DNA of 18,272 bases from Polyangiaceae bacterium (GCA_025936205.1 JAICTU010000146.1:1-18272); one strand, 5' to 3'; shown: positions 11,405 through 18,272, numbered from the stretch's first letter. Translations and numbers: made by a program. Notes: generated by a model not told the origin, from the sequence alone.

Positions 11405-12142
11405 ATGGTCTCGGGGATGCAGTCGCCGGTGGAGGGGCTCGAGCAGTCAGTGACTACGAATAGCCCTGAGTTTCTCGTCGTCGAAGACCATCCGATGGTC
11501 ATGCGTACACTTCGGACTTACCTGCAGCGGGTGGGTACCGTGCTCGAAGCGGGCACGGTGCAAGAAGGGCTGCGGATGTTCGAGGAGCACACGAACCTGG
11601 CTGGGATGCTGGTCGACGTCAACTTGCCGGACGGTTTGGGGACAGACCTGATCCGTGAGATTCGGCGTCGGGATCCGGTTCTACCGATCCTGATGCTGAC
11701 GGGCAGCGACGAACGCGGTTGGGCCAATGAGGCTCATGCCCTGGGCGTCGAGTTCGTCTTCAAGCCGATCGTCACGGAAAGTCTCGAGCGGTTCTCGGCC
11801 CGCGCCGTCGCCCGTGCTTCGTCGGGAGACGACAGCTTGGCCGCGGTCGTGTCCGAGCTCGTCTCGAGCCATGGCCTGTCGCCGCGCGAGGTGCAGGTGC
11901 TCACCCTCTCTCTGGGCGGTACGCCACGCGTCGCGCTCACAGACGAGATGGGCGTCTCCGATAACACGGTAAAGACAACCGTGCGTCACCTGTTGCGCAA
12001 GACCACGGCCGACACGCTGGATGACCTCGTCCAGTACGTGATGCGGGCCGCTCTGCAACGACGCAGCGCGCCCAACAGCGTGTCGGACAACCTGGCCGCT
12101 CGCACGGGTTCCTCCCGACCCCCAGCGCGCCGCGCGCATTGA
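11405..12142 (+). CDS. LuxR-family response regulator
   Basis: ATG 11405 has an excellent ribosome site (GAGGAGG, about 7 nt upstream). The receiver domain is complete: acidic pair E27-D28 (FLVVEDHPMV), phospho-acceptor D71 (MLVDVNLPDG), T99 (LMLTGSD) and K120 (VFKPI). A C-terminal LuxR-type helix-turn-helix follows (LSPREVQVLTLSLGG, then EMGVSDNTVKTTVRHLLRKT). It should bind DNA after phosphorylation by a histidine kinase; none is encoded in the window, so it is an orphan here. The C-terminus is Arg/Pro/Ala-rich and its final residues and stop lie inside a 24-bp tandem duplication. It is followed by the SpoIIAA-like gene, probably co-transcribed. Confidence 0.9.
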   Translation: MVSGMQSPVEGLEQSVTTNSPEFLVVEDHPMVMRTLRTYLQRVGTVLEAGTVQEGLRMFEEHTNLAGMLVDVNLPDGLGTDLIREIRRRDPVLPILMLTGSDERGWANEAHALGVEFVFKPIVTESLERFSARAVARASSGDDSLAAVVSELVSSHGLSPREVQVLTLSLGGTPRVALTDEMGVSDNTVKTTVRHLLRKTTADTLDDLVQYVMRAALQRRSAPNSVSDNLAARTGSSRPPARRAH

Positions 12143-12171
12143 TTCCCAGCGCGCCGCGCGCATTGATTCCC
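12121..12171 (+). repeat. Perfect 24-bp tandem duplication over a stop/start junction
   Basis: The 24 bases at 12121-12144 are repeated exactly at 12145-12168, with three more bases of a third copy. Each copy carries CATTGATT, in which TTGA overlaps a TGA stop with a TTG start. The first copy holds the response regulator stop (12140-12142); the second supplies TTG 12163 as a possible start of the next gene. The unit length is a multiple of three, so the frame is kept. Confidence 0.9.
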
Positions 12172-12568
12172 TGCGAGGTGCTGCTCGAAGCGCCGCATTC
12201 GATGCTGCGCTTCCGCCCGCCGACGCCCGACGTCGTCGTGCTCGTCGTGACGGGCAAAGACGTCGGTGAGCACGGCACCTCCCCATTTCAGGAGCTGTCG
12301 AAAGACGTCGCTCGCGGCAGCTTCCACCTCTTCCTCGACGCGCGCGCCGCGCGAGGCGTGACGATCGAAGCCAGCAGCGACTGGGGCCGCTGGCTCGCGC
12401 AGCCGCACGCATCTGCTCGGCGTGCACATGCTCACCGCCTCGCGCCTCGTACAGCTCACCGCACAGACCGTGCGCAACTTCGCCGGGCTGGGCGAAAGCA
12501 TGCGCATCTACACCGATCCTGACGCCTTCGAGGATGAGCTCGCCGCCTTCACCCAGCGCGCCCGCTAG
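12163..12568 (+). CDS. SpoIIAA/STAS-like small protein, frame-broken
   Basis: From TTG 12163 (or GTG 12178) one frame reads CEVLLEAPHSMLRFRPP, VVVLVVTGKDVG and SFHLFLDARAARGVTIEASS, then DWGRWLA. It then loses sense at about 12397-12403, and the next frame continues SRTHLLGVHMLTASRLVQLT, AQTVRNFAGLGESMRIYTDP and DAFEDELAAFTQRAR to TAG 12566-12568. Deleting one base near 12400 joins them into ~133 residues. Pattern and length fit a SpoIIAA/STAS-like fold (beta strand, LFLDA, then an amphipathic helix), a class often used in partner switching or regulation. The assignment is by pattern only. Linked to the upstream regulator by TTGA overlap, no ribosome site, so coupled translation is likely. 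The break may be decay or sequence error. Confidence 0.6.
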
Positions 12569-12972
12569 TATGTGCCCACCTTCCGGCAGGCGCTGAGCCC
12601 AGCCCTCGGCGGCCCCGCCAGCCCCGGCCACGTCGGCTGCGCCGCCGCTCGACGCTGTGGGCGCCCCGCTCGACGCGAGGCCGCGCCCCGAAGCATCGGG
12701 CGGGGCGAGCCAGCAGAGCGACGGCCCTTCCCGCGAATGCCAGCCGCTCCAAGTGGGCCCTTCTGCGCGAGAAAATCCAAGTTCCTCGAGGAACTTGAAA
12801 AGCGCAGATGGGAAGGGGGGCAAGTTCCTCGAGGAACCTGAAAGCGCGGCTCAGAGGGGGCGCCCAGTTCCTCGAGGAACTTGAAGACGCAGTTCGAAAG
12901 GGGGGCAGGTCGCGAGCAACGCCCAACGGTGCCCTCTGCGCGCAGAAGGCCGCCGGTCGGCCCCGAATCGAT
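12569..12972. other. Intergenic region with palindrome array
   Basis: About 400 bp without a credible gene between the end of the SpoIIAA-like gene (+) and the end of the enoyl-CoA hydratase gene (-). It has a small hairpin CCCGA-AGCA-TCGGG (12687-12700) and the 43-bp repeat array (listed separately). Translations are repetitive products of the array in all frames. Two gene ends meet here, so terminators are expected. Confidence 0.6.
12778..12904. repeat. Three 43-bp tandem units each centred on a 20-bp palindrome
   Basis: The palindrome CAAGTTCCTCGAGGAACTTG stands at 12778-12797 (perfect), 12821-12840 (one change) and 12864-12883 (one change). Start-to-start spacing is exactly 43 bp twice. 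The 23-bp intervals are related (A-rich, GCGC, then a G run), so the whole 43-bp unit is repeated, not only the palindrome. 43 is not a multiple of three and no frame is kept, so it is non-coding. Each palindrome could fold into a hairpin with a CTCGAG centre or bind a dimeric protein. It differs from CRISPR in short, similar intervals. It resembles REP/BIME-type intergenic elements. Confidence 0.85.
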
Positions 12973-13758
12973 TCAGGGAGAGCGAACGGGGGGCTTTGCG
13001 GCGGCGACGCGCTCCGCCATGCGCTGTTGCAGCGCCTGGCGGCGCGCGATGCCTTCGGCGCTGAACCAGGCGTCGATGGTTTGCCCGATCTCCGCTTCCG
13101 AAGTTGCAACTCCGTTGAGCGGGTCGAGCGCGCGCTTGTGGACGGCGAAGGCTTCGGCAGGCTTGCGGGCAAGCATCCGGGCGCGACGCACGGTGGCGGC
13201 GAGCACGTCGGAGGTCGGCGTGACTTCACTCGCGACGCCGCCGCCGAGCGCACGTGCGGCCGTGATCTCCTCGGCGCCGAGCAGCATGGAGCGCGCGAGC
13301 TCGGGTGTGGCGTGGGCGGCGAGCGCGCGGATCATCGGAGGCGGGAGCGCGACGGCCAGATCGACCTCGTTGACGGAGAGCAACGCCTGTTCCCCCATCA
13401 CGCGGAAGTCGGCTGCCAGCGCCAGGATCGCGCCGCCCGCGAAGGCGTGCCCCGCGAGCGCGCACAGCACGGGCTTGGGAAGCGTGCGCAGGTGCTCGAA
13501 GACCCGCACGAAGCTCGCGAAGAAGGCCAGCATGCGCGGCCGCTCGTACGCGAACACCTCACCCACGTCGAAGCCCGCGCTGAACAGGGTGGGGGCCGCG
13601 CTGGCCAGCACCAGCCCGCGCACCCCGGGGTCCGCTGCGGCGCGCTCGATCGCCGTGCGCAGCTCGTTCACCAGCTCTTCGTTCAGGGCGTTGGCTCGCC
13701 CGCGCGCCAGCTGCAAGACCAGGATGTCATCGGTGCGTTCGCTGCGGATCAGGCTCAT
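12973..13758 (-). CDS. Enoyl-CoA hydratase/isomerase family protein
   Basis: 261 residues, start ATG 13758 with CGGAG about 9 nt upstream. Crotonase features: LARGRANALNEELVNEL (17-33), oxyanion-hole segment FSAGFDVGE (59-67), second oxyanion segment AGHAFAGGAILALAADFR (102-119) and E131 in VNEVDLAVALPP at the site of the first catalytic glutamate. The second glutamate region, usually PGGGGTQRL, reads PPPMIRAL, so isomerase or another crotonase chemistry is possible. Likely acts on acyl-CoA in fatty acid oxidation or a related pathway. It is last of a four-gene minus-strand operon behind the ABC-type genes (18-bp gap), an unusual partner for them. Confidence 0.88.
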   Translation of the reverse strand: MSLIRSERTDDILVLQLARGRANALNEELVNELRTAIERAAADPGVRGLVLASAAPTLFSAGFDVGEVFAYERPRMLAFFASFVRVFEHLRTLPKPVLCALAGHAFAGGAILALAADFRVMGEQALLSVNEVDLAVALPPPMIRALAAHATPELARSMLLGAEEITAARALGGGVASEVTPTSDVLAATVRRARMLARKPAEAFAVHKRALDPLNGVATSEAEIGQTIDAWFSAEGIARRQALQQRMAERVAAAKPPVRSP

Positions 13759-13776
13759 GTCGTGGCTCCGGGCAGA

Positions 13777-14496
13777 TCAGTGCGGCACGCGCCGCAGATA
13801 GAGAAAGAGGCACGCGGCGCTGAGCAGCACCACCCAGCCGGCGCTGCCGACGGCGCTCAGATGCAACACCGGTTCGCCACCCAGCAAGGAGCGCAGGTGC
13901 GCGCGCGGCCACGGTACCGCCGCGGCTCCCACGCCGGAGCCCAGCAACCAGTCGCAGAGCAGAAACAAGGCCCGACCCCAGGCGCCCGCCAGCATCTGCG
14001 CCAGGCCCAGACACGCCACGTAGCTCACTGCGCCGAGCACGGCGACCGCGAGCAGCGCGATGCCGCTGGTACCGAGCCCGATCGGCAGGCCCAGCGCCGG
14101 ATCGCTGGCAGCGTTGCTCAGCCCCAGCGCCAGGCAGCCTCCGATCAGCGCGATGCCGCCGGTCACCACCGTCGGGAATGCCAGACGCCCGAGCGCGTAG
14201 GAACGCCGCTCGGCACCGTGGCGGACCCAGATGGCGTGCATCAGGGCATCGAGCCCGGTGTCCAGGCGCGCGCCGAGCGCGAAGCAGGAGAGCGGCAAGA
14301 GCAGGCCAAAGGTGACGCCTTGCAGGAGGTCTGCCTCGGCGGCGCGCGTGGCGCTTTCGCCCGTGATGTTCTGCGCCTCGAGCACCGCCGCGCCGAGCAG
14401 CAGCCCGAGGCCTCCGATCAGCGCGGTCGCGGGCCAGAGCCAGCCCAGTGTCAGGCGGGCGCTGCGCCAGCCGTGGCGAAAGCTCAGCTGCTTCAT
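13777..14496 (-). CDS. Membrane protein, ABC-2-type permease-like
   Basis: 239 residues with about six hydrophobic segments (PATALIGGLGLLLGAAVL, VTFGLLLPLSCFALG, VVTGGIALIGGCLALGL, GTSGIALLAVAVLGAVSYVA, ALFLLCDWLLGSGVG, AGWVVLLSAACLFLYL). No catalytic motif is seen. ATG 14496 overlaps the TGA of the upstream ATPase gene (ATGA), showing tight translational coupling. Together with the membrane protein at 15428-16132 it likely forms the membrane part of an ABC-type complex. The family is too divergent to name a substrate. Confidence 0.7.
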   Translation of the reverse strand: MKQLSFRHGWRSARLTLGWLWPATALIGGLGLLLGAAVLEAQNITGESATRAAEADLLQGVTFGLLLPLSCFALGARLDTGLDALMHAIWVRHGAERRSYALGRLAFPTVVTGGIALIGGCLALGLSNAASDPALGLPIGLGTSGIALLAVAVLGAVSYVACLGLAQMLAGAWGRALFLLCDWLLGSGVGAAAVPWPRAHLRSLLGGEPVLHLSAVGSAGWVVLLSAACLFLYLRRVPH

Positions 14497-15431
14497 GCCC
14501 CTCCGCGGCGCGCCGTCTGCGCGGCGCGATACGCCGCTTGCGCCAGACCCGCCGATGCGCCGTGCACCGCTTCGAGGTCCGGAGCCGCGGCCCGCAGCTG
14601 GCGCAACTCCACGCGCGCGCCGAGCGCCGCTCGGGTCACCGCCAGGGCCAGCCGTTCCAGATCGCTGCCCGCCACCTGAACTCGCGTGGGGCGCCGCGCC
14701 TCGAACGTCACGCGCTCCACCTCGGGCGACTGCGCGAGCTCGGCGACGAGGCGGCGCGGCGCATCACACTCGATGTAGAGCTCGACGTTCGAACCCGGAG
14801 TGACGGAGCTGGGCCAGGCATCGGGCGACTCGCGTGCGAGAATGCCGCGCTCCAGCACCAGGAGCTGGCCCGTGAAGTGGCGCGCATCCGCCACCGAGCG
14901 GGTGGTGAGCAGCACCGGCGTGCGCTCGGCCAGCTCCTGGATGCGCTCGATCACGGCCGTGCTCGTGGCGGCGGCTGCCGCGGCCAGCGGCTCGTGCAGC
15001 ACGACCAGCTGCGGTTCGGGCTGTGCCAGGGCCGCCGCCAGCGCCAGCTCGCGACGCTGCGAGCCCGAGAGCCGCGCGAGCGGGCGATCGAGCACCAGAT
15101 CCGGACAGTAGAGCTGGGTGGCCGCCAGCGCGTCAAAGCCGCGCAGCGCGCCCAGATGGCCGATCCAGTGCTGGACGTCGCCGTCACCGGGCCAGCCCTC
15201 GTCGGCGAGCAGGCTCGCGATGCGGCGCCGCGCCTCGGGGCTCGCGCCCGGGCTCACTCCGTCCAGACTCAGACGCCCGCGCTGCGGCAGGCGCACGCCT
15301 GCGCAGAGCTCGATCAGATCCGCCGTGCCGTCGGACTCCGCCCCCAGCAGTACGTGCACGCCGGGCCCGAAGCTGCCCGAGAGGCTCTTGAGCCGCGGGC
15401 TGCTCACCCGCTCGAGCTGCAGCTGGCTCAA
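14493..15431 (-). CDS. Degenerate ABC transporter ATP-binding protein
   Basis: Start is TTG 15431, set by GGAGGTC 7 nt upstream and a 4-bp overlap with the preceding gene's stop (TTGA). 312 residues. The overall ABC-2 ATPase layout is clear: GVHVLLGAESDGTADLIELC (24-43), signature LSGSQRRELALAAALAQPEP (121-140), Walker B-like QLVVLHEPL (141-149), VLLTTRS (173-179) and a C-terminal domain as in DUF4162-type exporters. But key residues are changed: the Walker A lysine position is T (GAESDGTAD in place of GPNGAGKST), the Walker B aspartate is H146, the Q-loop position is not Gln, and the H-loop histidine is R178. The LSGSQ signature and E147 are kept. ATP hydrolysis looks unlikely. It may be a structural or regulatory subunit. 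Confidence 0.75.
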   Translation of the reverse strand: MSQLQLERVSSPRLKSLSGSFGPGVHVLLGAESDGTADLIELCAGVRLPQRGRLSLDGVSPGASPEARRRIASLLADEGWPGDGDVQHWIGHLGALRGFDALAATQLYCPDLVLDRPLARLSGSQRRELALAAALAQPEPQLVVLHEPLAAAAAATSTAVIERIQELAERTPVLLTTRSVADARHFTGQLLVLERGILARESPDAWPSSVTPGSNVELYIECDAPRRLVAELAQSPEVERVTFEARRPTRVQVAGSDLERLALAVTRAALGARVELRQLRAAAPDLEAVHGASAGLAQAAYRAAQTARRGGA

Positions 15432-16132
15432 GATTTGACCTCCACGTCCAGACAGCGATCGAGCAGGCGCTGGTAGCCGGCCGCCACCGTGGGCAGCTCG
15501 GGCCAGGCGGGAGAGAGCAACGGCGGCAGCATGATCAAGCCGAGAAACAGCGCTTGCCCGCGCGCACGCCCGAGCACATGGCAAAAGTGAGCCAGCAGCG
15601 CCAGCCCGCCCGCCAGCAGCACGACGTAGCTGGCTGCTCCGGCGGCGAGCGCGAAGGCATGCGCGGCGTGCCGGGGCTCGCTCGCCAGCCCCAGACAGGC
15701 GATGGCGACGATCAGCGCCGAGAAACCGATGTGACGCAGGATCCACAGCGCCACCGCGAGCGGGCGCGCGCTGCGCAGTTGCTCGAGTGGTATGGCGCGG
15801 GTCTCGAGCAGCCCGCGACCGGCGTCCAGAAACCGATCGGGCGCGGGCCCCGCCGCGGAGAGCGCGGCGAGCTCGGCGCAGGCGGAGAGCGCGATCAGCG
15901 CCATGCGCAGGATCGCGTCGGAGGCCGTGGGCGCGAGCCCGGAGACGTACAGCGCGGCGAGCACGAAAGAGACGCCAACCAGGCGTGAGAGCCAGAGACA
16001 CACGCGCGCGCCCCAGCACTGACCGAGCGCGCGCTGAACGATCCGCAGGGTTGCCAGCCGGCGCCGCCAATCCCTTCGAGCCAGCGCCCGCCGAACTTGG
16101 GGGGCAGAGACCTCGGCGGCCGGGCTACTCAC
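15428..16132 (-). CDS. Multi-spanning membrane protein, first gene of the ABC-like operon
   Basis: 234 residues from GTG 16132 (MSSPAAEVSAPQVRRALARR); the frame is open further upstream but runs antisense through the divergent gene, so a start here is preferred. There is no strong ribosome site. Hydrophobic segments include LVGVSFVLAALYVSGLA, MALIALSACAELAALSA, LRHIGFSALIVAIACLGLA, ASYVVLLAGGLALLAHF and ALFLGLIMLPPLLS. The stop TGA overlaps the TTG start of the ATPase gene. It is probably the partner membrane subunit of the ABC-like complex; no substrate can be named. Confidence 0.7.
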   Translation of the reverse strand: MSSPAAEVSAPQVRRALARRDWRRRLATLRIVQRALGQCWGARVCLWLSRLVGVSFVLAALYVSGLAPTASDAILRMALIALSACAELAALSAAGPAPDRFLDAGRGLLETRAIPLEQLRSARPLAVALWILRHIGFSALIVAIACLGLASEPRHAAHAFALAAGAASYVVLLAGGLALLAHFCHVLGRARGQALFLGLIMLPPLLSPAWPELPTVAAGYQRLLDRCLDVEVKS

Positions 16133-16141
16133 GCTGCCAAC

Positions 16142-16169
16142 TTGCCATCGCGAGGGCCTGGTGTACAAC
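16142..16169 (+). promoter_or_regulatory. Candidate promoter placing the start codon near the 5' end
   Basis: TTGCCA (16142-16147), 16-nt spacer, TACAAC (16164-16169): 5/6 and 4/6 matches to sigma70 hexamers. A start site about 7 nt downstream would fall at ~16176, almost on ATG 16178, giving a leaderless message. That agrees with the lack of a ribosome site. Confidence 0.35.
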
Positions 16170-16177
16170 GTCGCGCG

Positions 16178-16867
16178 ATGCCGGCCGAACCTTCCACCGA
16201 GTCTGCGTCCGCTGACGACGGCAACAAGCCCGTCGAAACGACCGCGCGCCCCGCGCCGCCGCAGACGGAGCGCGAGCTCAACTCGCCCAGCCCGCTCACG
16301 CTGAGGATGCTCGGCGTGGTCTTCCTCGGCACGTTCCTGCCGTGGGTCGCTGCCAAGGTGGCGTGCAACGTGCGCGAGGCGCCGCCGCGAGACCCGCCGG
16401 AGCTGTCGGCGGACATCCTGTCGAAGCAGCCCAAGGACGCGGCGCTGGAGCTGCAGCAGCGCGCCGCCAGCGGCCACTATCGTGAAGCTGCCGAGCTGGC
16501 GAAAGGCGAGGCCGCCAAGGAGTTGCTCGACGCCGACGCGCGCTGCCAGTCGGACCCGAAGCCCTGTGAGGCACTGCGCGCAGCAGCGAACCAGGTTGCC
16601 ACGCGCGCCGTGCTGGTGGGCCGTGGCCCGTTGCTCGCCGAGGCCCGCGCCGAGAGCACGGTGGGCGGCAAGACCGAGCGCTACGTGATGAAGCTCGAGG
16701 CGGAGGGCGGTCGTTGGTACGTCACGTCGCGCGCCCCGTACCCGGGCGATCTGCTCACCCCCATCCCGGTGATCAACGTCACGCCGGGCTTACCCCCGGG
16801 GATCGCGGCACCGGCCCCGCCGGCGCCATCGCCGTCGAGCGGTGCTGCGGGCACCCCTGCGCGGTAA
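16178..16867 (+). CDS. Membrane-anchored hypothetical protein
   Basis: 229 residues from ATG 16178. A Ser/Pro/Glu-rich N-terminus (1-40) is followed by one membrane segment (LTLRMLGVVFLGTFLPWVAA, 41-60), so the rest is likely periplasmic. The outer part has a helical region (AALELQQRAASGHYREAAEL, KELLDADARCQSD) with two cysteines in CQSDPKPC, which could form a disulfide. A beta-rich segment (KTERYVMKLEAEGGRWYVTS) then a Pro/Ala tail follow. The segment with GGRWYV resembles the lumicin-like or SnoaL-type small folds but I do not recognise a family. Divergent from the ABC-like operon by 45 bp. Confidence 0.75.
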   Translation: MPAEPSTESASADDGNKPVETTARPAPPQTERELNSPSPLTLRMLGVVFLGTFLPWVAAKVACNVREAPPRDPPELSADILSKQPKDAALELQQRAASGHYREAAELAKGEAAKELLDADARCQSDPKPCEALRAAANQVATRAVLVGRGPLLAEARAESTVGGKTERYVMKLEAEGGRWYVTSRAPYPGDLLTPIPVINVTPGLPPGIAAPAPPAPSPSSGAAGTPAR

Positions 16868-16885
16868 AAAGGGATCAGGGGATTC

Positions 16886-16964
16886 CGGAGCTCGGCCCTG
16901 CGCGGTCCGCGCGGCTCCAGCATATGCCCATGGTTCGAGCTCGCGAGCCGCACGGTGGGCATAT
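16886..16964. terminator. Hairpins between convergent genes
   Basis: GCGCG-GTC-CGCGC lies inside flanking GGAGC/GCTCC arms (about 16887-16918). Then ATATGCCCA (16922-16930) pairs perfectly with TGGGCATAT (16956-16964), with a smaller stem (GGTTCG/CGAGCC type) in between. The upstream A5 run at 16866-16870 is a T run on the minus strand. The site lies between two gene ends and suits a bidirectional terminator. Confidence 0.5.
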
Positions 16965-17064
16965 TCTAGAGTGGACAGAGGGGGGGCGGTGCCGAGCCCT
17001 GAAACCTTTGACTCCCGACGCCTGATCCCTCGGGACTCGCCCGGAGGGTGTCAGCGCCGTGAGG

Positions 17065-17949
17065 CTAAATCAGCGACTTCAAATCGAGCATCTCTTCGAC
17101 GTTGGGCATCAGCACCAGCTCGACGCGGCGGTTGTGCTCGCGGTTTTGCGGCGTGTCGTTGGGGGCGACGGGATCCGTGTCGCCGTAGCCGGCCGCGTGC
17201 AGGTGCGTCGCATCGAGCCCGCCGCCGCCGTCGCGCTTGCCCACCGGGGCGATCAAGAACACCAGCACCGTGCGGGCACGCATCGCGGACAGCCCCCAGT
17301 TGTCCTTGAAGGGGCCACCGTTCAGGGGCTGTGCGTCGGTATGCCCAGCGATCTGGAAGAAGCGGGAGGCGAGCTGCGCGTCGCTGCGGATGACCTCCGC
17401 CACGGCCATCAGCACTTCCTTGCCGGCGTCGCGCAGCGTGTCTTTACCGGAGGAGAACAGCACGTCGCCCGGCAGCGAGATCACCATGCGGTTGTGCCGC
17501 ACCTCGACCTTCAAGCCCAGCTTGGTCAGCTTCTGCAGCTTGTCGCGCAGCACCTCGAAGCGGCTGCGGATGCGTTCGAGCTGCGCCGCGCGCGCCTGAT
17601 ACTCCGAGACGGCTTGCTTCAGCTCGTTCACGTCGGCGGAGAGGCGCTCCTTTTCGGTGCCCTCCTCGGCGAGCTTGCGCGACAGCTGGTCGACGTTGAC
17701 GCCCATCTTCTCCAGCTCAGCCGTGAGCTGGGCGACCTTCGTCTGCGAATCGTCGAGCTGCTTCTTCGTCTCTGCGAGCTCGGTGGACTCACGCTTGTGA
17801 ACGGCATCCAGCTCGGAATACCTGGCGAGCTGGGCCTTCCACTCGTCTTCCGAGTAACCGCAACCAGCCCCGAGGAAAAAGCAGCTCGTCACCGCCAGAA
17901 CAGCGGCGCAGGAGCGAACCGCTCGCGCGCGCTGGCAATCTACAACCAT
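17065..17949 (-). CDS. OmpA/MotB-domain lipoprotein with coiled coil
   Basis: 294 residues from ATG 17949. The signal peptide VRSCAAVLAVTSCFFLGAGC ends in a lipobox with C30 as lipidation site. A heptad-like coiled coil covers ~38-145 (ELDAVHKRESTELAETKKQL ... LERIRSRFEVLRDKLQKLTK). The OmpA-like peptidoglycan-binding domain follows (~146-282): VRHNRMVISLPGDVLFSSGK, IAGHTDAQPL with D205, LSAMRARTV with R224, GYGDTDPVAPND and NREHNRRVELVL. D205 and R224 sit where this fold binds diaminopimelate. It should tie the outer or inner membrane to the cell wall. The next minus-strand gene lies 52 bp upstream, probably in one transcript. No clear ribosome site. Confidence 0.9.
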   Translation of the reverse strand: MVVDCQRARAVRSCAAVLAVTSCFFLGAGCGYSEDEWKAQLARYSELDAVHKRESTELAETKKQLDDSQTKVAQLTAELEKMGVNVDQLSRKLAEEGTEKERLSADVNELKQAVSEYQARAAQLERIRSRFEVLRDKLQKLTKLGLKVEVRHNRMVISLPGDVLFSSGKDTLRDAGKEVLMAVAEVIRSDAQLASRFFQIAGHTDAQPLNGGPFKDNWGLSAMRARTVLVFLIAPVGKRDGGGGLDATHLHAAGYGDTDPVAPNDTPQNREHNRRVELVLMPNVEEMLDLKSLI

Positions 17950-18001
17950 GCCGTAAAGGCTAGCCGGAAATGCCCGCGCCCGCGAGAGCTCGAGTGAAGG
18001 T

Positions 18002-18272
18002 TTAGCGCGGAGAAAAGACGCCGCGCTGCTCCAGCAGATCGACGATGACGCGCGCCGCCGCCTCGCTGGAGAGCGCCCCCAGGTCCCCCGCGCCCGCAGG
18101 AGCCGCCGGCGGCTCGTACTGGGGCTCGGCGTGGCGAGCATAGAAGTCGCTCGCCGCCGCCCGCCGCCGCTCGAGCGGCGCGCTGACGGCGATCTCCAGC
18201 CAGCGATCGCTGCCGATCGCCGCCTGCCCCAGTGTGCGACCTGCGCCGCTCGGTGTCGCATACGCGAGCAAT
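18002..18272 (-). CDS. Unknown protein, 3' end only
   Basis: The frame is open to the right edge, so only the last ~90 residues are seen, ending at TAA (18002-18004). The segment (LGQAAIGSDRWLEIAVSAPL, ERRRAAASDFYARHAEPQYE, then ALSSEAAARVIVDLLEQRGV) ends in an amphipathic helix. There is no domain I recognise. It lies 52 bp upstream of the OmpA/MotB-domain gene in the same direction. Confidence 0.6.
   Translation of the reverse strand, partial: LLAYATPSGAGRTLGQAAIGSDRWLEIAVSAPLERRRAAASDFYARHAEPQYEPPAAPAGAGDLGALSSEAAARVIVDLLEQRGVFSPR

Noticed and set aside
12778..12904. CRISPR array
   Set aside because: Intervals are only 23 bp, similar to each other, and the repeat is a full palindrome; no cas genes in the window.
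12808..14679. 623-residue plus-strand open frame
   Set aside because: It is antisense to the enoyl-CoA hydratase and membrane protein genes and begins in the repeat array; Arg/Gln/His-rich shadow translation.
16133..16477. Longer N-terminus of the first ABC-operon membrane protein
   Set aside because: It is Arg-rich and antisense to the divergent membrane-anchored protein gene; GTG 16132 is the better start.

Overview
The window is GC-rich chromosomal DNA with dense, short-spaced genes, many GTG/TTG starts and Ala/Pro-rich linkers. A Ser/Thr kinase with a C-terminal PEGA domain, a lipoprotein beta-propeller, a CBM9-type protein and an OmpA-like coiled-coil lipoprotein all fit a myxobacterium (Myxococcota, Polyangiales-like). 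This is inferred from gene content; no taxonomic marker gene is present.

Left part (1-3480): the 3' end of a gene with a CBM9-like domain, closed by a strong hairpin, then a patchwork. It holds an ~80-bp relic of a SnoaL/DUF4440 gene, a predicted lipoprotein beta-propeller whose signal peptide and body lie in different frames (extra base at a C6 run), a short relic resembling part of the CCA-adding enzyme gene further right, and a second, more complete but frame-broken SnoaL/DUF4440 gene.

Middle (3480-10537): a GNAT-like protein (-), a DUF488 protein (+), and a two-gene minus-strand unit of Ser/Thr kinase-PEGA followed by a CCA/poly(A)-polymerase-family nucleotidyltransferase (16-bp overlap). 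A LolC/E-type permease (+) is divergent from the kinase. An ~870-bp stretch without a credible gene but with several hairpins follows (10538-11404).

Right (11405-18272): a LuxR-type response regulator with a structured leader runs into a small SpoIIAA/STAS-like gene that is frame-broken. A perfect 24-bp tandem duplication covers the regulator's stop codon and the next gene's start. After this comes an intergenic array of three near-perfect 20-bp palindromes at exactly 43-bp spacing. A four-gene minus-strand operon follows: membrane protein, ABC-type ATPase, membrane protein, enoyl-CoA hydratase family. Its ATPase keeps the LSGxQ signature but has lost the Walker A lysine, the Walker B aspartate and the H-loop histidine. 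Divergent from it is a small membrane-anchored protein with a possible leaderless promoter. Finally come an OmpA/MotB-domain lipoprotein (-) and the 3' end of an unknown gene (-).

The most unusual items are the degenerate ABC ATPase kept in an otherwise tidy operon, the 43-bp palindrome array, the stop/start tandem duplication, and the cluster of single-base frame breaks and gene relics. The frame breaks could be real decay or sequence error; this cannot be decided from the sequence alone.
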